Shown in pieces: positions 1-7,505 of a DNA stretch of 15,292 nt. The number at the start of each line of letters is the position of its first letter. Positions within the stretch are counted from its first letter, which is position 1. The notes beneath the pieces are model-generated. The model worked only from the letters and a program-made list of their open reading frames with translations, did not search any database and had not been told where the DNA came from. The position numbers were made by a program, and so were the translations under genes. This stretch comes from Emcibacter sp. (GTDB lineage: Bacteria; Pseudomonadota; Alphaproteobacteria; Sphingomonadales; Emcibacteraceae), in assembly GCA_027019205.1 (NCBI GenBank), contig JALUWZ010000060.1, positions 1 to 15,292 of the forward strand. The letters run 5' to 3'.

Positions 1-531
1 CGGCCCGTCCAGCTCATAATCTGCCCAGCCATCACGGCCAGAGGCAAACAGCATCGGGAAATCCAGTTGATCCTCATTGGCATCAAGCGCAACAAACAGG
101 TCAAATACCTCGTCATGAACCGCGTCGGGGCGCCGGTCGGGCTTGTCCACCTTGTTAATGACGACGACCGGTTTCAGGCCGAGGGCGAGGGCCTTTGAGG
201 TGACAAATTTTGTCTGGGGCATCGGCCCTTCGGCGGCATCAACCAGCAGAATCACCCCGTCAACCATACTGAGGATACGTTCGACCTCACCACCGAAATC
301 CGCATGGCCCGGCGTATCAACGATATTGATCCGGTGGTCGCGCCATTCGATCGAGGTGCATTTGGCGAGGATGGTAATGCCGCGCTCTTTTTCCAGGTCG
401 CCACTATCCATGGCGCGTTCCTCAACACGTTGATTTTTGCGGAAAGTTCCGGCCTGACGGAACAGGGTATCCACAAGGGTGGTTTTTCCATGATCAACAT
501 GGGCAATAATTGCAATATTACGGAGTGACAT
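1..531 (-). CDS. typA: Translational GTPase TypA/BipA, N-terminal 177 residues (cut by window edge)
   Basis: This gene encodes the ribosome-associated GTPase TypA (BipA), a relative of EF-G and LepA involved in ribosome assembly and stress or cold adaptation. Only the GTPase domain is present, and the 3' part lies beyond position 1. The start at 531 gives MSLRNIAIIAHVDHGKTT, which holds the P-loop (HVDHGKTT, residues 11-18). The switch region follows as ERGITI (49-54), then DTPGHADFGGEVER (72-85) and the base-recognition motif NKVD (126-129). The stretch RPDAVHDEVFDLFVALDANEDQLDFP (134-159) is characteristic of TypA and separates it from LepA and EF-G. An AAGG ribosome-binding sequence lies about 9 bases upstream. 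The gene is divergent from the oxidoreductase at 646, with a 114-base gap in which I could not place a convincing promoter for either strand. Confidence 0.95.
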   Translation of the reverse strand, partial: MSLRNIAIIAHVDHGKTTLVDTLFRQAGTFRKNQRVEERAMDSGDLEKERGITILAKCTSIEWRDHRINIVDTPGHADFGGEVERILSMVDGVILLVDAAEGPMPQTKFVTSKALALGLKPVVVINKVDKPDRRPDAVHDEVFDLFVALDANEDQLDFPMLFASGRDGWADYELDGP

Positions 532-645
532 TAACTTATACCTTGGCGTATGGGCCTGAATGCCGTACAAACAGGCGAAAAATTCGGCACACTATACTGC
601 CATTATCCATAAAGTCTATGCGAATCTAATATTAAGGGAATTTAC

Positions 646-1632
646 ATGAAAGCTGTCATCGTCAGGGAACACGGCCCGCTTGAAAATCTGACCCTGGAAA
701 CCATTGCCGACCCGGTGGCCGGACCGGGGGAAGTCGTGATAGATATTGCCGCCTGTGCGGTGAATTTTGCCGACAGCCTGATGGTTGACGGCAGTTATCA
801 GGTCAGGCCGCCACTGCCCTTCAGCCCCGGGGTTGAAGTCGCCGGTATTATATCCGCAGTCGGAGAGGGCATCTCGCGCTGGAAGAAGGGCGACCGGGTA
901 CAGGCCCTGACCAACTGGGGCGGGTTTGCCGAGAAAGTTGCGGTGCCGGAACAGGCGCTCTGTCGGCTGCCGGATGCCATGTCCTATGTGGACGGGGCGG
1001 CGTTTGTGGTGGCTTACGGGACCTCTCATGTGGCGCTTGATTACCGGGCAAAATTGCAAAAGGATGAATGGCTGGTGGTCAACGGGGCCGGCGGCGGGGT
1101 CGGCCTGACGGCGGTTGAAATCGGCAAAATGCTCGGGGCGCGGGTGATTGCCACGGCAGGATCAGATGGGAAACTCGCTCTTGCCCGCGAAAAAGGCGCC
1201 GATTTTACCATCAATTATACCAGCGAGGATATTCGGGACCGGATAAAGGCGATTACCGGCGGCAAGGGGGCCAATGTGGTCTATGACCCGGTGGGCGGTG
1301 ACGTCTTTCGCCAGTCTTTCCGCTCACTGGCCCCGGAAGGCCGGATGCTGGTTATCGGTTTTGCCAGCGGCGATATTCCCAAAATTCCGGCCAATCATCT
1401 TCTGGTCAAGAATATTGAACTGATCGGCTTTTACTGGGGGGCCTACAAGGATTTTAAACCGGAAATATTGCAGGATTCCACCCGGCAGCTGTTTGACTGG
1501 TATAAGGAAAGCCGGATAAAGCCCCATATCAGCGCGACCTTTCCGCTCACTGACACAGCCGATGCCATCCGCGCCCTGCGTAACCGTACCTCCGCCGGCA
1601 AAGTGGTTGTCACTAATGAATTGACACGATAA
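646..1632 (+). CDS. NADPH:quinone oxidoreductase-like zinc-independent MDR protein
   Basis: This is a 328-residue member of the medium-chain dehydrogenase/reductase superfamily, quinone oxidoreductase branch. Such proteins are cytosolic NADPH-dependent reductases of quinones or enones; the substrate cannot be read from the sequence. The N-terminal GroES-like catalytic domain spans about 1-125, including PGEVVIDIAACAVNFAD and the conserved FSPGVEVAGIISAVGEG segment (59-75). The nucleotide-binding Rossmann fold follows, with the glycine motif NGAGGGVGLTAVEIGK (146-161) and YDPVGGDVFRQS (213-224). The structural and catalytic zinc ligands of true alcohol dehydrogenases are absent, which supports the quinone-reductase branch. 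Length is normal for the family. An AAGGGA ribosome-binding site at 634-639 lies 6 bases before the ATG. The gene points the same way as pccBA, but the 71-base gap has its own promoter-like elements, so a shared transcript is uncertain. Confidence 0.88.
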   Translation: MKAVIVREHGPLENLTLETIADPVAGPGEVVIDIAACAVNFADSLMVDGSYQVRPPLPFSPGVEVAGIISAVGEGISRWKKGDRVQALTNWGGFAEKVAVPEQALCRLPDAMSYVDGAAFVVAYGTSHVALDYRAKLQKDEWLVVNGAGGGVGLTAVEIGKMLGARVIATAGSDGKLALAREKGADFTINYTSEDIRDRIKAITGGKGANVVYDPVGGDVFRQSFRSLAPEGRMLVIGFASGDIPKIPANHLLVKNIELIGFYWGAYKDFKPEILQDSTRQLFDWYKESRIKPHISATFPLTDTADAIRALRNRTSAGKVVVTNELTR

Positions 1633-1643
1633 AATGAAAAATG

Positions 1644-1657
1644 TTACTCATGAGTAA
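1644..1657. promoter_or_regulatory. Perfect 14-bp palindrome, candidate operator for pccBA
   Basis: The sequence TTACTCATGAGTAA is identical to its own reverse complement over all 14 bases. It ends 6 bases before the -35 hexamer of the predicted pccB promoter and lies outside any coding region. Size and position are typical of binding sites for dimeric one-component regulators such as TetR-family proteins, which often control acyl-CoA metabolism. The regulator is not in the window and its identity is not known. No T-run follows, so a terminator for the upstream oxidoreductase is less likely. Confidence 0.5.
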
Positions 1658-1663
1658 GCAAAA

Positions 1664-1692
1664 TTGATATTCTTTACCAACCATGTGATAAT
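1664..1692 (+). promoter_or_regulatory. Predicted sigma70-type promoter of pccBA
   Basis: TTGATA at 1664-1669 (5 of 6 matches to the -35 consensus) is separated by 17 bases from GATAAT at 1687-1692 (5 of 6 to the -10). The -10 is preceded by TGT, giving partial extended -10 character. A start about 7 bases downstream would fall near 1699, almost at the pccB ATG (1704) and inside its ribosome-binding site AGAGGA (1694-1699). If this promoter is used, the mRNA would have almost no leader. Confidence 0.5.
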
Positions 1693-1703
1693 CAGAGGAC
1701 ATA

Positions 1704-3236
1704 ATGAAGGAAATTCTGGCCAGACTTGAAGGAAAGCGCCAGGCGGCGCGAATGGGCGGGGGGGAGCAGAGGATTGCCGTCCAGCATGGCAAGGGCAAGC
1801 TCACGGCGCGGGAACGGCTTGATGTCCTGCTCGACCCCGGCAGTTTCGAAGAATATGACATGTTTATGGAGCATCGCTGTGTCGATTTCGGCATGGCGGA
1901 GCAGAAAATATCCGGCGACGGTGTTGTCATTGGCTCCGGCACCATAAATGGCCGCCTTGTCTATGTTTTCAGTCAGGATTTTACCGTATTTGGCGGGTCG
2001 CTGTCCGAAACCCATGCGGAAAAAATTTGCAAGATTATGGATATGGCTATGACGGCCGGCGCACCGGTGATCGGCCTGAATGACAGTGGCGGGGCGCGAA
2101 TTCAGGAAGGGGTCGCCGCGCTGGCTGGTTATGCCAATGTGTTTCAAAAGAATATCATGGCGTCCGGCGTCATCCCGCAGATATCTGTGATCATGGGGCC
2201 ATGTGCCGGCGGGGCGGTTTATTCCCCGGCGATTACCGACTTTATCTTTATGGTAAAGGACAGCTCATATATGTTTGTCACCGGTCCGGATGTGGTGAAA
2301 ACGGTAACTAATGAGACCGTGACACAGGAAGAGCTTGGCGGGGCGATCACGCATACGGTGAAATCCGGGGTTGCGGATGTTGCCTTTGAAAATGATGTTG
2401 AGGCCCTGATACAGGTACGGCGGCTGGTTGATTTCCTGCCCCTGAATAATCGGGAAAAATCGCCGGATTTTCCAACTTTTGATCACGCGGACCGCGAGGA
2501 AATGTCGCTTGATACCCTGGTGCCGGACAATCCCAACAAGCCCTATGATATGCATGAATTGATCCATAAAGTGATTGATGAGGGCGATTTTTACGAAATT
2601 CAGCCCACTCATGCCAAAAATATCATCACCGGATTTGGTCGGATAGAGGGGCAGACCGTGGGTTTTGTCGCCAACCAGCCGATGGTATTGGCGGGCTGTC
2701 TTGACATCAATGCCTCGCGCAAGGCGGCGCGGTTCGTGCGCTTCTGTGACTGTTTCAATATTCCGATTGTCACCTTTGTCGATGTGCCGGGTTTTCTGCC
2801 GGGCACCCGGCAGGAATATGACGGTATCATCAAACAGGGGGCCAAGCTGTTATTTGCGTTTGGCGAGGCGACGGTACCGAAAATCACCATCATCACCCGC
2901 AAGGCTTACGGCGGGGCCTATGATGTGATGGCGTCCAAACATTTGCGCGGCGATCTGAATTTTGCCTGGCCAAGGGCGGAGATTGCCGTCATGGGGGCCA
3001 AGGGGGCGGTTGAGATCATTTTCCGTGCCGATATTGGCGATGAGGCCAAGATTGAGGCCCGGACACAGGAATATTCTGCTAAATTTGCCAATCCTTTCAT
3101 CGCGGCGGGCCGGGGATATATTGATGATGTGATCATGCCCCATGCCTCCCGGCGCCGGATTGCCCGGGGACTGCGTATGCTGAAGAATAAAGACCTCGGC
3201 AATCCGTGGAAAAAACACGATAATATGCCCCTCTAA
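1704..3236 (+). CDS. pccB: Propionyl-CoA carboxylase beta subunit (carboxyltransferase)
   Basis: This 510-residue carboxyltransferase moves the carboxyl group from carboxybiotin to an acyl-CoA, most likely propionyl-CoA to give (S)-methylmalonyl-CoA. It works in a cytosolic complex with PccA. The N-terminal crotonase-like half carries NDSGGARIQEGVAALAGY (126-143) and GPCAGGAVYSPA (165-176), which supply the first oxyanion hole. The C-terminal half carries VTFVDVPGFLPGTRQE (356-371) and the second oxyanion hole in KAYGGAYDVMASKHL (400-414). Length matches PccB proteins, and there is no zinc ribbon of the AccD type. An Asp in the GGAYDVM motif is usual for propionyl-CoA-preferring members, as I recall. 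AGAGGA lies 4 bases before the ATG. pccA follows after 20 bases, so the two form an operon. Methylcrotonyl- or geranyl-CoA carboxylase beta is possible but less likely on sequence. Confidence 0.93.
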   Translation: MKEILARLEGKRQAARMGGGEQRIAVQHGKGKLTARERLDVLLDPGSFEEYDMFMEHRCVDFGMAEQKISGDGVVIGSGTINGRLVYVFSQDFTVFGGSLSETHAEKICKIMDMAMTAGAPVIGLNDSGGARIQEGVAALAGYANVFQKNIMASGVIPQISVIMGPCAGGAVYSPAITDFIFMVKDSSYMFVTGPDVVKTVTNETVTQEELGGAITHTVKSGVADVAFENDVEALIQVRRLVDFLPLNNREKSPDFPTFDHADREEMSLDTLVPDNPNKPYDMHELIHKVIDEGDFYEIQPTHAKNIITGFGRIEGQTVGFVANQPMVLAGCLDINASRKAARFVRFCDCFNIPIVTFVDVPGFLPGTRQEYDGIIKQGAKLLFAFGEATVPKITIITRKAYGGAYDVMASKHLRGDLNFAWPRAEIAVMGAKGAVEIIFRADIGDEAKIEARTQEYSAKFANPFIAAGRGYIDDVIMPHASRRRIARGLRMLKNKDLGNPWKKHDNMPL

Positions 3237-3256
3237 CCGCCCGAAAGACCAAAAAT

Positions 3257-5242
3257 ATGTTTACAAAAATACTGATAGCCAACCGGGGTGAAATTGCCTG
3301 TAGAGTAATAAAGACCGCCCGCAGGATGGGCATAAAAACCGTGGCAGTCTATTCAGATGCGGACGCAGAGGCCCTGCATGTCCTGATGGCTGATGAAAAG
3401 GTCTGTATCGGCGCGGCTCCGGCGGCGGAAAGCTATCTGATCGCAGATAAAATTATTGAGGCGGCAAAGGAAACCGGGGCCGAGGCCATACATCCGGGCT
3501 ATGGCTTCCTGTCGGAAAATGCCGCTTTCTGTGAAAGGCTGCGGGCCGAGGGCATTGCTTTCATCGGCCCGGATGTCAAGGCAATCGGTGTTATGGGTGA
3601 CAAGATTGAATCAAAGAAATTTGCCGCCAAAGCCGGGGTAAACACCGTACCGGGCAGTGCGGAAATTATTACTGATGCGGACCATGCGGTAAAGATTTCT
3701 GCTACAATCGGCTATCCGGTGATGATCAAGGCCTCGGCAGGTGGCGGTGGCAAGGGCATGCGGATTGCCCGCAATGACAAGGAGGCCGCAGAAGGCTTTG
3801 CCTCGGCCACCAGCGAAGCCATATCAAGTTTTGGTGACCACCGGGTCTTTATCGAGAAATATATCGAACAGCCGCGCCATATTGAAATTCAGGTGCTGGG
3901 CGACCGGCATGGCAATGTGATTTATCTTGGTGAGCGCGAATGTTCGATCCAGCGCCGCCACCAGAAAGTCATTGAGGAAGCGCCGAGTCCCTTTATTGAT
4001 GCCGATACCAGAAAGAAGATGGGGGAACAGGCTGTCGCCCTGTCAAAAGAAGTGGATTATTGTTCCGCCGGGACGGTTGAATTTATCGTTGACAGGGCGC
4101 GGAATTTCTATTTCCTTGAGATGAATACAAGGCTTCAGGTCGAGCATCCGGTAACCGAAATGATCACCGGCATTGATCTGGTGGAGCAGATGATCCGGGT
4201 CGCCGCCGGGGAGACATTGGCGCTCAGCCAAAATGATATAAAACTTAACGGATGGGCGATAGAAAGCCGGATTTATGCCGAGGATCCATTGCGTGGTTTC
4301 CTGCCCTCTGTCGGGCGGGTGGTGAAATATATGCCCCCCGAAGAAAGCGATCATATCCGCGTTGATACCGGCATTTATGAGGGGTCGGAAATCAGTATCC
4401 ATTACGACCCGATGATTGCCAAGCTGATCAGCTATGGTGAGACGCGGGATCAGGCGATTTCACATATGAGACAGGGGCTTGACCGTTTTTACATTCGCGG
4501 GTTAAGCCATAATATCGCCTTCCTCGCCGATGTCCTGAACAGCCCGCGTTTTCAGTCCGGTGATATTACGACCAATTATATTGCCGAAGAATATGCGGAA
4601 GGCTTTGCCGGGGGCCGGGTGACGGCGGAAAGCCGGCAGATCATGATTGCCGTGGCCCAGACCGTTCATGCCTTTGAATGCGGACGCCGGGCGCAGATTT
4701 CCGGCAAAATGGATGAGGATGCCCCGGATTATCAGGATAACTGGGTCATCACACTGGATGGTGAGAATCTCACATCATCCTTTTTCGCCACCGAGGACGG
4801 CTGTGCGGTTCTCTCCGGCGGGGAAACCCTCAATATTGTCACCGACTGGCTGCCGGGCAACCCGCGATTTCAGGGCAGGATTAATGATACAGAGGTCTGT
4901 GTAGAGGTCGATAAACTGTCCGACGGCTATCTGTTGACCCATAGCGGGGTTGCCGAAAAGGTCTTTGTCCGCACCTTGCGCGAGGCTGAACTTGCCGCCC
5001 TGATGCCGGAAAAAATGCCACCGGACATGTCGGCCTTTCTGTTATGTCCGATGCCGGGATTGATTATGTCCATCGAGGTGGCAGAAGGCGATGACGTCAA
5101 GGCCGGACAAATCCTCTGCGTGGTTGAGGCGATGAAGATGGAAAATATCCTGCGCGCCGAAAAAGATGCCCGCATCAAAAAAATTCCGGTCAAGGCCGGT
5201 GACAGCCTTGCAGTGGATGACATTATTATCGAATTTAACTGA
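3257..5242 (+). CDS. pccA: Propionyl-CoA carboxylase alpha subunit (biotin carboxylase and biotin carrier)
   Basis: This 661-residue subunit carboxylates its own biotin with ATP and bicarbonate and delivers the carboxybiotin to PccB. The biotin carboxylase N-domain begins MFTKILIANRGEIACRVI and includes HPGYGFLSENAAF (79-91). The ATP-grasp domain contains the glycine-rich loop KASAGGGGKGMR (158-169), ERECSIQRRHQKVIEE (227-242) and EMNTRLQVEHPVTE (288-301), so the key catalytic residues are present. The biotin carboxylase C-domain runs to about 443. A PCC-type linker (BT-like) region covers roughly 455-585. The C-terminal biotinyl domain (about 593-660) has the EAMKM motif with the biotinylated lysine at 627. 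Length and domain order match PccA. The ribosome-binding site is weak, consistent with translation after pccB in one mRNA. The stop codon overlaps the 3' end of the opposing cinA by 8 bases. No epimerase or methylmalonyl-CoA mutase is in the window. Confidence 0.94.
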   Translation: MFTKILIANRGEIACRVIKTARRMGIKTVAVYSDADAEALHVLMADEKVCIGAAPAAESYLIADKIIEAAKETGAEAIHPGYGFLSENAAFCERLRAEGIAFIGPDVKAIGVMGDKIESKKFAAKAGVNTVPGSAEIITDADHAVKISATIGYPVMIKASAGGGGKGMRIARNDKEAAEGFASATSEAISSFGDHRVFIEKYIEQPRHIEIQVLGDRHGNVIYLGERECSIQRRHQKVIEEAPSPFIDADTRKKMGEQAVALSKEVDYCSAGTVEFIVDRARNFYFLEMNTRLQVEHPVTEMITGIDLVEQMIRVAAGETLALSQNDIKLNGWAIESRIYAEDPLRGFLPSVGRVVKYMPPEESDHIRVDTGIYEGSEISIHYDPMIAKLISYGETRDQAISHMRQGLDRFYIRGLSHNIAFLADVLNSPRFQSGDITTNYIAEEYAEGFAGGRVTAESRQIMIAVAQTVHAFECGRRAQISGKMDEDAPDYQDNWVITLDGENLTSSFFATEDGCAVLSGGETLNIVTDWLPGNPRFQGRINDTEVCVEVDKLSDGYLLTHSGVAEKVFVRTLREAELAALMPEKMPPDMSAFLLCPMPGLIMSIEVAEGDDVKAGQILCVVEAMKMENILRAEKDARIKKIPVKAGDSLAVDDIIIEFN

Positions 5243-5753
5243 TGCCGGATTTGGGGGCTGTCTGTTTAAGGCGCTTCTGAAACAGTTTCAAAGCCGCCAC
5301 AACTGTCGCTTGTCTTACTTTGGTGCGGCCAATTTCCCCGAAAAGATGTTTTTCTTCGATAAGGGAGCCATCCCGTCCCGCACAAGCCATATGGACCAGC
5401 CCCACCGGTTTGTCCGGGCTGCTGCCACCCGGCCCGGCGATGCCGGTAACCGACAGGGCGAAGGTCGCCGCAGAGGCTTTCAGGGCGCCGCGCGCCATGG
5501 CCCCGGCGCATTCGGCACTGACGGCACCATGGCTTTTGATAATCTGTCCGTCAACATTTAAAATCTCCATCTTGGCGCGGTTGGTATAGGTGATAAAGCC
5601 CCGGTCAACCACATCTGATGATCCGGCAATTTCGGTCAGGGCCGCCATAATCAGGCCGCCGGTACAGGATTCCGCCGTGGCAAGGTGATACCCCCTGTCC
5701 CGGGCCATCCGCAGGGTTTCAGTGGCAAGTTTTACTGTTTCAGATGAGAACAT
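5235..5753 (-). CDS. pncC: CinA C-terminal family nicotinamide-nucleotide amidohydrolase (stand-alone PncC type)
   Basis: This 172-residue protein consists only of the CinA C-terminal domain. In PncC/CinA proteins that domain deamidates nicotinamide mononucleotide to nicotinate mononucleotide, in pyridine-nucleotide salvage. Family motifs are ATAESCTGGLI (25-35), with the conserved serine of the active-site pocket, GAVSAECAGAMA (76-87) and SVTGIAGPGGSSPDKPVGLV (101-120). The long N-terminal molybdopterin-binding-like domain of full-length CinA is absent, which is the usual form in Proteobacteria. It is the last gene of the ispDF-pgpA operon and overlaps pgpA by 14 bases. An AGAGGA sequence about 10 bases before its ATG lies inside pgpA. 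Its own stop overlaps the pccA stop on the other strand. Confidence 0.92.
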   Translation of the reverse strand: MFSSETVKLATETLRMARDRGYHLATAESCTGGLIMAALTEIAGSSDVVDRGFITYTNRAKMEILNVDGQIIKSHGAVSAECAGAMARGALKASAATFALSVTGIAGPGGSSPDKPVGLVHMACAGRDGSLIEEKHLFGEIGRTKVRQATVVAALKLFQKRLKQTAPKSGIS

Positions 5754-6243
5754 AACCGTAAAATCCTCTGACTATAATGGCAGCGAAAATTCCGGCGATG
5801 ACATCATCCATCATCACGCCCCAGGCATCATGGCGCCGGTCAAATATTCTGATGGGCCATGGCTTGTAGATGTCAAAAATTCTGAAACCGGCAAAGGCCA
5901 GAATGAATGGCCCGGGAGACAGGGGCAGGGTGGACATCATTGCGGCAATCGGCAGACAGGCAATCCATTGGCCCGCGACCTCGTCAATAACAATTTCGCC
6001 GGGGTCATCTTTCCCTGTCTCCGCCATATAGACTTTTGACGCCCAAAGTCCTGCGATAAATACCAGAAGAATTGCCCCGATCAAACCGGACAGGCCAAAG
6101 CGTTCAATGATCAGCCAGGCAAAGGGCAGGGCGGCCAGCGACCCCATGGTTCCCGGGGCTTTCGGCGCCAGACCGGAATAGAACCATGTGGCAAGCAACA
6201 GGGCCGGATGCAGGGGTGATTTTGACCATTTTTCAACAAACAT
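5740..6243 (-). CDS. pgpA: Phosphatidylglycerophosphatase A
   Basis: This 167-residue inner-membrane phosphatase removes phosphate from phosphatidylglycerol phosphate to make phosphatidylglycerol. The family pattern is clear: FYSGLAPKAPGTMGSLAALP (21-40), then GEIVIDEVAGQW (82-93), and the signature GFRIFDIYKPWPI (119-131) followed by DRRHDAWGVMMDDVIAG (135-151). The acidic residues in IDE and DDV are the expected Mg-binding positions. Hydrophobic segments at about 36-69, 93-122 and 147-166 fit a small integral membrane protein. It starts 6 bases after the ispDF stop and overlaps pncC by 14 bases, so all three are probably translated from one mRNA. Confidence 0.93.
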   Translation of the reverse strand: MFVEKWSKSPLHPALLLATWFYSGLAPKAPGTMGSLAALPFAWLIIERFGLSGLIGAILLVFIAGLWASKVYMAETGKDDPGEIVIDEVAGQWIACLPIAAMMSTLPLSPGPFILAFAGFRIFDIYKPWPIRIFDRRHDAWGVMMDDVIAGIFAAIIVRGFYGYVLI

Positions 6244-6249
6244 ATATTT

Positions 6250-7407
6250 CTACTCTTGTTCGGGCAGACGGACGGTAACGATTGCCTGTGCCGCGATGCC
6301 TTCCTGCCGTCCGGTAAAGCCCAGCCCTTCGGTTGTGGTGGCTTTGACGCTTGTTCTGGCTATATCGAGGTCAAGAATCTCGCTGATATTCCGGCGTATG
6401 GCGGCGCGGTGCGGGGTGATTTTCGGCGCTTCGCAAATAATAGTGAGGTCAATATTGGCAATAACCCCGCCTTTGTTGGCCAGCAAACGCGCCGCATGTT
6501 TGAGGAAAATATCGGACGATACCCCCTTCCACTGGTCATCATCCGGCGGAAAATGACTGCCAATATCGCCGTCACCGATGGCCCCGAGCAGGGCATCGGT
6601 CAGGGCGTGCAGGGCGACATCGGCGTCTGAATGGCCTTTGAGTTTCCTGTCATGATCAATCCTGATGCCCCCGAGAATGACATGATTTCCCGGCGCGAAG
6701 GCGTGGACGTCAAAGCCCGTGCCGCTCCGCATATCGGTAAGGTTTTTCCGGATCATATTTTCGGCCCTTATAAGATCTTCACGGGTGGTGATTTTGAAAT
6801 TCCGGTCGTCACCGGCAAGGGTCAGGACCTGAATACCGCAGGATTCCGCCACCGCACAATCATCGGTCATTTCCCTGCCCTCCCTTTTCCGGTGGGCCAT
6901 AAAAATCAGCTTGAAGAGGAAGGCCTGCGGCGTCTGCGCCCGGGCGAGGGCGCTGCGGTCAAGGGTCGCGGTAACTTTACCCTCTTCCAGCCGTTTTACT
7001 GTATCAATGACCGGCAGAACCGGGATAACCGCCCCGTGTTCGGCGGCCTTGACGATGATTTTTTCAATCTGCCCCGGGCTGATAAAGGGCCGGGCGGCAT
7101 CATGGATCAGGACAATATCCGGCTCATGGGGACCAAGGGCCTGAAGCCCCCTCATGACTGATTGCTGCCGGGTTTCGCCGCCGGTAACCGGGGGGAGTAT
7201 CGACAGACCGGACGTTGCCTGCCGGTAGAGGTCAGAATCATTTTCATGAATGACGCTTTGTACAAGATTAACAGAGGGGGCGCTCAAAAAAGCCTCGATT
7301 GTCCGGCGCAATATGCTTTTGCCGCCAAGGGCAATATATTGCTTGGGCAGATCTTCCCCGAGCCTGTGTCCCCGACCGGCGGCAACAATTAAAACGGCGA
7401 CCTTCAT
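6250..7407 (-). CDS. ispDF: Bifunctional IspD/IspF enzyme of the MEP isoprenoid pathway
   Basis: This 385-residue fusion protein catalyses two non-consecutive MEP-pathway steps. IspD (about 1-222) makes 4-diphosphocytidyl-2-C-methyl-D-erythritol from MEP and CTP. IspF (about 226-385) makes 2-C-methyl-D-erythritol 2,4-cyclodiphosphate. IspD motifs are AAGRGHRLGEDLPKQY (9-24) with the nucleotide-binding loop and Lys22, IHDAARPF (101-108), and NFKITTREDL (203-212). IspF motifs are SGTGFDVHAF (228-237) with metal ligands Asp233 and His235, GHSDADVALHALTDALLGA (258-276) with His267, DIGSHFP (281-287), and KATTTEGLGFTGRQEG (355-370). The fusion is common in Alphaproteobacteria. The intervening step, IspE, is not encoded here. 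It is the first gene of the minus-strand operon and is divergent from dusB across 157 bases. Confidence 0.96.
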   Translation of the reverse strand: MKVAVLIVAAGRGHRLGEDLPKQYIALGGKSILRRTIEAFLSAPSVNLVQSVIHENDSDLYRQATSGLSILPPVTGGETRQQSVMRGLQALGPHEPDIVLIHDAARPFISPGQIEKIIVKAAEHGAVIPVLPVIDTVKRLEEGKVTATLDRSALARAQTPQAFLFKLIFMAHRKREGREMTDDCAVAESCGIQVLTLAGDDRNFKITTREDLIRAENMIRKNLTDMRSGTGFDVHAFAPGNHVILGGIRIDHDRKLKGHSDADVALHALTDALLGAIGDGDIGSHFPPDDDQWKGVSSDIFLKHAARLLANKGGVIANIDLTIICEAPKITPHRAAIRRNISEILDLDIARTSVKATTTEGLGFTGRQEGIAAQAIVTVRLPEQE

Positions 7408-7476
7408 AAGGCGATTATCCCATAAAATCTCATTGGCAATATATTTAATGACTTCTGATGTTAAAGCAAATGGTCT

Positions 7477-7505
7477 TTGACCTTGCGGCTCTTTTCCTGT
7501 AAAGT
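7477..7505 (+). promoter_or_regulatory. Candidate sigma70-type promoter of dusB-ntrBC
   Basis: TTGACC at 7477-7482 (5 of 6 to the -35), a 17-base spacer and TAAAGT at 7500-7505 (4 of 6 to the -10) give a plausible promoter, with a transcript start near 7512. A second candidate in the same AT-rich leader is TTGATT at 7517-7522 with TTTAAT at 7541-7546 (18-base spacer). The sequence does not decide between them. The first candidate overlaps the dyad at 7485-7510. Confidence 0.35.

Noticed and set aside
585..600. A sigma54-like -24/-12 pair (GGCAC and TGC) upstream of the gene at 646
   Set aside because: The GG and GC dinucleotides are 11 bases apart instead of the required 10, and the -12 side is ACTGC instead of TTGC. 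Sigma54 promoters tolerate such spacing changes poorly.
532..645. Promoters and dyads in the typA/oxidoreductase gap, such as TATACT at 593-598, GCCTG/CAGGC at 554-576 and TGCCG/CGGCA at 561-589
   Set aside because: TATACT has no acceptable -35 at 16-18 bases on either strand, and the short repeats have 5-base arms with long loops, as expected by chance. I saw nothing firm in this gap.
616..1059. Long minus-strand reading frame opposite the oxidoreductase gene, and similar antisense frames at 1692-2147, 4043-4402 and 13990-14796
   Set aside because: They lie entirely opposite well-recognised genes and their translations show no domain patterns. Such frames are expected opposite genes with this codon use.
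6256..7161. Plus-strand reading frames of 124 and 176 residues opposite ispDF
   Set aside because: The minus-strand frame is an intact IspDF with every motif. The plus-strand translations resemble nothing and arise from codon bias.
7408..7476. A minus-strand promoter for the ispDF operon
   Set aside because: Candidates such as TTTAAC with TATATT at 16 bases or TTGCTT with AAATAT at 17 bases match the -35 consensus poorly. A promoter must exist nearby, but I could not choose one.
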